DNA of 9,694 nucleotides from Clostridiales bacterium (GTDB lineage Bacteria; Bacillota; Clostridia; Oscillospirales; Oscillospiraceae): NCBI GenBank assembly GCA_004557655.1, contig SFGJ01000037.1:1-9694 (forward strand). Direction: 5' to 3'. Under the pieces are notes generated by a model. The model saw only the letters and a program-made list of their open reading frames with translations. It was not told the origin of the DNA and did no database searches. Below, piece by piece: positions 1-7,200 of this stretch; the first letter of the stretch is position 1, and each line of letters starts with the position of its first letter. Position numbers and translations under genes: made by a program.

Positions 1-2
1 TG

Positions 3-587
3 ACCTCGTCCGACAACCTGAACAATGTCGGTGGAAGTACAGCTGGCGATGTACTGTGGTACAAGTGGGCATCCGGCAGTGCCCCGGCCAACGTGCCGAC
101 CACTGGCTCTGCCGTGATGGAAGTGGTACGCACGAATAGCGGGAACTACATTACTCAGACAGTATATACGACTGACCACAGCGTATATCGTCGAGAATGC
201 ATCAATGGTACCTGGGGCTCATGGTATGCGTACTCGAAGACCACCCATACGCACGGCAACATAACGTCAGGCGGGGCCCTGCAGACCACCGACGTGGCCA
301 TAGCCAACGGCGACAAGCTTGCCAGGTCGTCAACCGCATTCGACGGGTCCACCATTACCAAGGCTCTGACCCAGAAGGGCACGTTCGAGAGCGTGGTGCT
401 GGCTGATGACGCGATGCCGCTATCTGCTGCCGACGGTGTCAAGATTACCTACAGCGGGTCTACCGCTACTATTTCCGGGAACTTCGCGGCCGGTGCCGGT
501 GTGGGCATTACCTACGCCAACAACGTGGCCACGTTCAGCGCGGATATCAGCGCGATACCGCTTGCGACCATTTATGCCTTGTCATAA
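3..587 (+). CDS. Phage tail fibre protein, C-terminal part (5' end outside window)
   Basis: The reading frame is open from base 3 and ends in TAA at 585-587, so this is the C-terminal about 194 residues of a longer protein; the GTG at 93 is only an internal in-frame codon. The first part (DNLNNVGG, then VLWYKWASG, YITQTVY, and YRRECINGTWGSWYAYS) resembles the pyocin-knob type domain found in phage tail fibres, with its NG-x-W-x-x-W ending. It is followed by an HTHG histidine motif and a module (NITSGGALQTTDVAIANGD, then FDGSTITKALTQKGTFE) that recurs in the giant fibre gene downstream (HAHGNIQNGGTLQTNDI, KALTQKGTWE). The end is a glycine/alanine/threonine-rich beta segment. It is probably part of the adsorption apparatus, either a fibre shaft or a connector for the large fibre. 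The family role is well supported; the exact position in the virion is inferred. Confidence 0.8.
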   Translation, partial: TSSDNLNNVGGSTAGDVLWYKWASGSAPANVPTTGSAVMEVVRTNSGNYITQTVYTTDHSVYRRECINGTWGSWYAYSKTTHTHGNITSGGALQTTDVAIANGDKLARSSTAFDGSTITKALTQKGTFESVVLADDAMPLSAADGVKITYSGSTATISGNFAAGAGVGITYANNVATFSADISAIPLATIYALS

Positions 588-593
588 GGGGGG
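586..593 (+). promoter_or_regulatory. Shine-Dalgarno-like run before the small gene at 597
   Basis: AAGGGGGG overlaps the TAA stop of the upstream gene and lies 3 bases before the ATG at 597. The purine run supports this ATG as the start and suggests translational coupling. The spacing is short for an ideal site, so pairing probably uses the 5' part of the run. Confidence 0.5.
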
Positions 594-596
594 ACT

Positions 597-1094
597 ATGG
601 ACAAGATATTGACCGCGACATCAAGCAGGGTATACGAGCTGGGAAACGAATGGTCACCGACAGTATACTTGAATAGAATCCCTGGATCTACAAGGAGTGT
701 ATCCGGAAACCTTATTACTGTGGGCATTAACTCACTGAATAATGACGGCACCAATGCGTGGAGAGGATTCTTTGTTCGTATTGGTGGTAAACATCATCGG
801 GTGAAGTATTCGTTCGAGTACATGTTTGCGCCGAAGACTGCCGGCGAGACCAGTGTTATGAATAACTGCGGATACGAAGGTACTACCCTCGTGTCGTTAA
901 CATTTACGCCGGAATGGCAAACTGCGACTGGACTGGTTACCCGCACGAACTATTCGTCCACGAACAGTGCTTTTGTGTGGTACCGTAATGGGAAATCAAT
1001 AGCGCTTGGCACGTACTATATACGAAACTTGGTAATTGAACCGTTTCCCTGGGTATATACGATAGGCGGCAAGCCGTTGATGGTGTCCGTTTAA
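597..1094 (+). CDS. Small phage structural protein of unknown family (possible beta-sandwich receptor-contact protein)
   Basis: This is a complete 165-residue frame starting at ATG 597, only 9 bases after the previous stop, and ending in TAA. I do not recognise the family. The sequence alternates hydrophobic and polar residues with many aromatics and Asn/Thr/Gly (for example NAWRGFFVRIGGKHHRVKYS, FTPEWQTATGLV, SAFVWYRNGKSIALGTYYI), which suggests an all-beta, jelly-roll or carbohydrate-binding-like fold. There is no signal peptide or membrane segment. Its base composition is AT-richer than the flanking fibre modules and resembles the beta-domain inserts inside the giant fibre (about 2280-2700, 5500-5870, 6120-6560). 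Its place between two fibre genes suggests a fibre accessory, chaperone or tip protein; this is inference from context only. Confidence 0.6.
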   Translation: MDKILTATSSRVYELGNEWSPTVYLNRIPGSTRSVSGNLITVGINSLNNDGTNAWRGFFVRIGGKHHRVKYSFEYMFAPKTAGETSVMNNCGYEGTTLVSLTFTPEWQTATGLVTRTNYSSTNSAFVWYRNGKSIALGTYYIRNLVIEPFPWVYTIGGKPLMVSV

Positions 1095-1209
1095 TTCGTG
1101 AACTATGCACACCCTAAATGGCGTGAGCTTGCGACCGCCCATTTGTCAAAAAAATATAAACTACGGTAAATCGCTGCATACGGTAGCGAGCTAGCGTGGG
1201 ATTTTCGAC
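1095..1209 (+). promoter_or_regulatory. Intergenic leader of the giant fibre gene, with weak promoter-like elements
   Basis: This 115-base gap has no coding potential. It holds an imperfect inverted repeat (AAATGGCG at 1116-1123 against CGCCCATTT at 1136-1144, one bulged C). After that come TTGTCA at 1143-1148, an A-tract, TATAAA at 1155-1160 and, 17 bases from TTGTCA, a poor -10 match GTAAAT at 1166-1171. GGGA at 1198-1201 lies 8 bases before the ATG and is the only, weak, Shine-Dalgarno candidate. The gap may allow separate expression of the giant gene or hold an RNA structure. No single element is convincing. Confidence 0.25.
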
Positions 1210-4200
1210 ATGGCAGACTTGGGAAAGCAGTTTCTTGACACCGATGGTCTAAACGCACTGTGGACCAAACATAAGAAGGTTCAGCCGTTCTATCAGGAAA
1301 TAGGCACATCGGGCACTAACGGTTGGGTGAACTTCCTGACCGTCAAGGCAACCACTTACATGAACCACCCGCTGGTCGTGAGGCTCCTATGCCAGGGCTA
1401 TTCAGACAGTACGATGGATGTCCAGTTTGCTAGCGCAAATAACACGGCCCCCGCCATCCAATATTTTAAACAGAGAATACAGCCGTATTCCGGCACGCAG
1501 GCCATACCCAAGCCAGGATATACTTACGAGGATGTGGACGGGGTCCGTTATTACAAGTTCTGGATGAAGAAAAACGAGGCATCCGGTTCGATAGGTGTCC
1601 ACGTGGAAAGTGAGTATTTCTATACCACTGGCGCCGAAGATACCGGAATATTGACTTTCCCTAATGTCCAGTCCGATACGGAACCGTCCGGCATAGTGTA
1701 CGTGGCAGCTGCCGATATCGTGTACGAGGCAGTACCGGCAAAGACGGCAGTGAGTGCCGCTGCAGTCAAGGTCGGTACGAATGCCATTGGCCAGGTGGTC
1801 CTTGGGAATGCACTCGCGCCATCAGACTTGGGAATTTCGGCAACGACAACCAGCGTAACTGTCGGTTCCACCACGGCCAACATACCGCAAGCTACGACTA
1901 CTACGCCCAAGATGGACGGTACCGCTGCCGTGGGTACCGAGACCAAGTGGGCGAAGGGCGACCACGTCCATCCGACCGATACGTCAAGGGCTTCCGCATC
2001 GCACACACACGGCAGCATAACCAACGACGGCAAGATAGGCACTACGGCAAACCTACCGGTTATTACCGGTACAGGCGGCGCTGTAACTACAGGAAGTTTC
2101 TCCACTACGGCTAGTGCGGTTGGAACCAGTTCTGCAGCCGGGACGGCGAACACGTTCTCCCGGGGGGACCACGTCCACTCCATATCGCTTGCCACTGGCG
2201 ACAGCGACGGCCAGGTGAAGATTGCAGGGAGCAACGTGAGTGTTGCTGGATGGGACAAAGTCGCACTTTCGCAACACCAAGGTACCAAGCAGTACCATAT
2301 ACAGGTGATCAATACCAGTTCAAATCCAAAGGGTTGGTGCCCAATAGTCAGGGTAACAAAGACCAGTGGCTACGGTTCGTTTGATGCAATTCGCGTAAGC
2401 GGAACATTCTACTATGATCGAAGCAACTGGGAAAGCGAATATGATTTCGTTATCGACTTTCAGGCCATAATCAATATATCATACAACACTGCAGCGTTAT
2501 ATCTAGGCAAGACCAAGATGGACTCCGTCCCACTAAGGCTTATAAAGATTGCCAATCGGGACTACGAGCTTCAGTACAATGCGTCAGTTGCCAACATGGC
2601 CTACGATATCTACTATCAAGTAGAAGGAAACGCAAAGACATACACCACATTCTACACGACATACAAGGCCTCGACATCGACTGGTACGGCAATCACCAGC
2701 GGCAAACGGCTGGAAGGAAATATTGCCTACGAGGCCGACAAGCTGTCTACCGCTCGCACAATCCAGACAGACTTGGCTTCTACCTCGTCGGCCAGCTTTG
2801 ACGGGACAGCCAATATCACGCCGGGTGTCACCGGTACTCTCCCGGTGGCCAACGGTGGCACCGGGGCGACTACCCCGGCCGGCGCCCAGTTCAATCTTAT
2901 AGACAAGGCGACCACCGAACTCAGCCCGATGGAGGATAAGCACCGTATCGCGATAATGTCGCCTGAGCCTTCGGCCACCAACAGCGTAATAGCCGGATAC
3001 CGTACAGGCCTTACGATGTGGAACTACATGAAGGGCAAGATGAGCTCCGATACCGGGGTGAACATATCCGGCAACGCAGCCACGGCGACATCCGCCGGCA
3101 AGCTGACCACCGCCAGGGAGCTTGCGGTCGGCCTCTCCAATACCTCCACGACGACGACGTTCGACGGTTCTGCCAACGTCACAAACATCAAGGTATCCGG
3201 GCAGCTGCCGGTGGCCAATGGCGGTACAGGTTCGAATACCGCGGCAGGGGCCCGTACGAACCTGTCCGTATACTCCAAGTCCGAGATCGATTCCCTCATG
3301 AGCGGTCGCGTGGAAATAGTCACCGAGCTTCCGGCCACCGGGAAGTCAGGCATAACCTACTATGTCGGTCCCACCGGTTCCGGCGCCGACAAGTACGACG
3401 AGTACATCTGGACGGGTTCCGCCTTCCTCAAGGTGGGCGAGCACAGTCTGGACCTGTCGAACTACGTGAACACGGTGGCCACTTCCGGAAGCGGAACGGT
3501 GGTTACCGGTGTCAGCAAGTCCGGCAACACGGTGACAGTGACCAAGGGGAACATCTCGCTGGACGACCTGAGCGACTGGGCTACCGAGACCGACGTCACC
3601 ATATCCAACGTCACCTACCATACCATGTGGCCGGTGGCGCCCACGTCGTCCAACCAGGTGTACGGCATAAGCATCAACAACGGAAGGCTTTTCCGCATAT
3701 ACAACAACAAGGGCGCGTATTCCGTACAGGCCTACGACAAGGACAGTGACACGACCTATACCCCGCAGAAGCTGGGCATCGGATACGGCACATGTACCAC
3801 GGCGGAGGCCACTGCGGCCAAGGTCGCCACGCTGGCGGACTACACGCTGGTCAAGAACGGCATAGTGGCGGTAAAGTTCAGCTACCCGCTGTGCGCTTCG
3901 GCCACCCTGAACATCAACGGCAATGGGGCCAAGCCGGTATATGTCGGCGGGGCAGCCGTCACCGCAACGAACTGCAAGTCTGTACAGGCCGGCGACATAG
4001 GGTACTTCATCTATGACGGGACCGCGTACCACTTCCTAGGCACCGACCGAGCTGGCAAGTCCGCGATTACCGGACTGTCTGTTAGTGGAAAGACCGTTAC
4101 CTATACGCGTTCCGACGGCGAGACCGGTACGTTCGACACTCAGGACACCACGTACAGCTTCGCCGACAGCTACAATGCGTCGACAAACAAGGGCGCCACT

Positions 4201-7200
4201 GTGGCCACCGTGGCGAACGCGATAAACGCCCTGGATGTCAGCGACATCTCCGGACTCGGTGCCGGGAAGACACTGGCTACTCTGAAGGAGGAGAACGGAA
4301 AGATTTCCGCTACCTTCCAGGACATATCCATCACGAAGTCCCAGGTGTCCGACTTTTCGCATGCTCACGGAAATATTCAGAACGGCGGAACCCTGCAGAC
4401 CAACGACATCACCATAGCCAACGGCGACAAGCTGGTCGTTACCGATGCGTCTGATTCCAACAAGGTTGCCCGTGCTTCACTGACCTTTGATGGTGCTACT
4501 ACTGACCAGATGCTTTCCAAGAAGGGAGAATGGAACGACACCATTGCCAAGGCAAGAGCCGTAGTGGACTATGGTTCACCTTCCAATGCGATTGAAATTG
4601 GGTGGGGCGGCGCTTCGGTAACGTCTACGAGACATTTTGCAGTATATACGGATAGTGCGAACGGCTACAACAAGGCAATCAAGGATTGCCCCCTGGCGAA
4701 TGTCAAGAAGTTGATAAATGGGACTTCTGTAGGAAGTGCGGCAGTTCCGGTTTTTATTAATGCCGACGGTGAGACACAAGTATGCACGGATGACTTCGTC
4801 CACGACGGCGATGTGACATCGACCTATTCATCCACGGGAACAGCCCCGGTAAATGGCACGGCGGTCGCTGCCGCGATAGGAGGTCTGGATGTGTCGAACA
4901 TCACCGGATTCGGGGCCGGGAAGACATTGGCTACCCTTACCGAGACGGACGGAAAGATTTCCGCGACCTTCCAGGACATATCCATCACGAAGTCCCAGGT
5001 GTCCGACTTTTCGCATGCTCACGGAAATATCCAGAACGGCGGAACCCTGCAGACCAACGACATCACCATAGCCAACGGAGACAAGCTGGTCGTTACCGAC
5101 AGTTCCGATTCAAGCAAGGTGGCCAGGGCATCCATATCATTTGACGGCAGTACTACTACAAAGGCTCTGACGCAGAAGGGTACGTGGGAGACGTTCAACA
5201 ACTATTCCCATCCCGCCGGTAGCGCCCCGTCCAAGACCGGTGTTCCCACCGCCAATGCAACTCCAGGCTTCGGCGGTACTTTCAAGGTCAACCAGATTAC
5301 GACCGACGCGACCAGTCATGTGAGTGCTGTTACAGAGCGTACCATTACCATACCGAATGCCACGGCTACTACGTCTGCTGACGGTTTGATGAGCGCTGCA
5401 GATAAGACGAAACTGAACGGCATCGCGAACGGCGCGGAAGTCAACGTGCAAGCTGATTGGAACAGTACTAATTCCTCTAGCGACGCGTTTATAAAGAATA
5501 AGCCCTACTACACGAAATACACCACCACGTCAACATACTACAAGGTGTGCTCATTCCCTGAAACGTCTTCTGAATCGGTAGACATCAGCGGAATTCAAAT
5601 TCTTGCTAGATATTTCACGGGAGGCATCAACGGTCGTCTTATATACAAGAATGGATTTCGTCTTTATTACGAAAGAGTTTCTGACGTATATAATAACACC
5701 CAATTTGTAAAGTTCCATTACGTAACAAATGGGTCTAGAATCGACCTGTACGCACAGAGAAATGGTTATCCAACACTACATGTTGCACCGTTGGTCAACC
5801 AGCCAAAATCAAGAGTTGACTTTACTGACTTTGGAACAGAGGTGTCCTCGTTGCCCGAAGGCGCGACGGAAATCACGCCTGTGTGGGTGGCGAATAGCGA
5901 GCGTTCCAGCGGAACGGCCCCGGTGAAGGTGAACGCGTTCGGCGATTTGACACCCGTCCCGATGGACAGCATTCCCACCGAATCGTCTACTAACCTCATG
6001 ACCAGCGGCGACATCAAGACCGCGCTGGATGGGAAGCAAGACAGCCTGCCGACTAGCGGTACGGCGAGTTCCACTTATGCCATAAACATAAGCGGGAACA
6101 GCACTAGTGCAAATAACTGGCATGGCTCAATATACGGCATTGCAAAGTCTGCAAAAACCAAGCGCTACGTGTATCTCGGGAGGAAGAAGCGGTCTGACTA
6201 CGGATGCCTTATCGGTATCCTTACCGTATGTTCACACACTGATTCGAAGGACGTATACGTAATCGGCAGCGGATGGTCTGCTGGCAATTTTGGTAATGAT
6301 GCAACTGTTCAGCGCATCTCAAGTGGGCGTACCGATGCACCAATCAACATATGCCTCTACAACCACGAGATTACGGAAAATGACACTGTGTATTCCGAAC
6401 TGTGGTGCTACATACCGACAAATAGTGGCGATGTGGACTTTATTTTTAGGACGTTGTTCAATTTCGGCGGCAAGATGACTCTTGCTGCTAGTGTTGTCAA
6501 TCGTGCTGAATCCGAGTTTACCGGGACACTGACGAAGTGCGCCAACAGCAACTCCAGAAACATCGCACACTCGCCGACGAACACGGCGGTTGGCTCGGCT
6601 TCTGTGCCAGTGTATGTTACGAACGCTGGTGCCGTGACCGCCTGCACGGACGACTTCGTGCATGATGGTGATGTAACTTCTACGTATTCATCTACCGGGA
6701 CCGCACCGGTGAACGGCACGGCGGTCGCTGCCGCGATAGGAGGTCTGGACGTCTCCTCCGTCGGAGGTGACGGAAAGTACATCTCGGCGATTTCGGAGAC
6801 GGATGGAAAGATTGCCCCTGTCGTGGAAACCATGGACACCGCCCCTACAAGGGGTTCCCAGAAGGCGGTTACGTCCGACGGTATCCAGATGGCCCTTGAC
6901 GAAAAGCTTGATATCGACGACGTGAATTCGTTGTCCTTGACGGCAACGTACACTGAAGACAACCATCGCCTTACGTTCAACGACATCATCTTCGACAACA
7001 TCTATCCGGTGGTTGGCAAGTACGGCCTCGCGGTATTCAAGACCGACACGACTACGGCTGCTATCGAATCTTCCGGCGACAAGGACTGGCTCCTCGACTG
7101 GCGTCCGTACCTCGTCGACATGAACGCCGTTGCCGGCGAAACCGCCAAGAAGCCGATTGCCGAACTCCGCAAGGCAAACTGGCTCAGGAACATAGATGGG

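Noticed and set aside
1116..1144. Inverted repeat after the small gene as an intrinsic terminator
   Set aside because: On the + strand it is followed by an A-tract, not a T-run. The stem has a bulge and a long loop, so a terminator call is not supported.
1620..2312. Long minus-strand open frame (230 aa) and others such as 6688-7500 minus
   Set aside because: They lie wholly inside the giant fibre gene, have low-complexity composition expected from reading repetitive Thr/Ala/Gly codons backwards, and show no domain or start signal.
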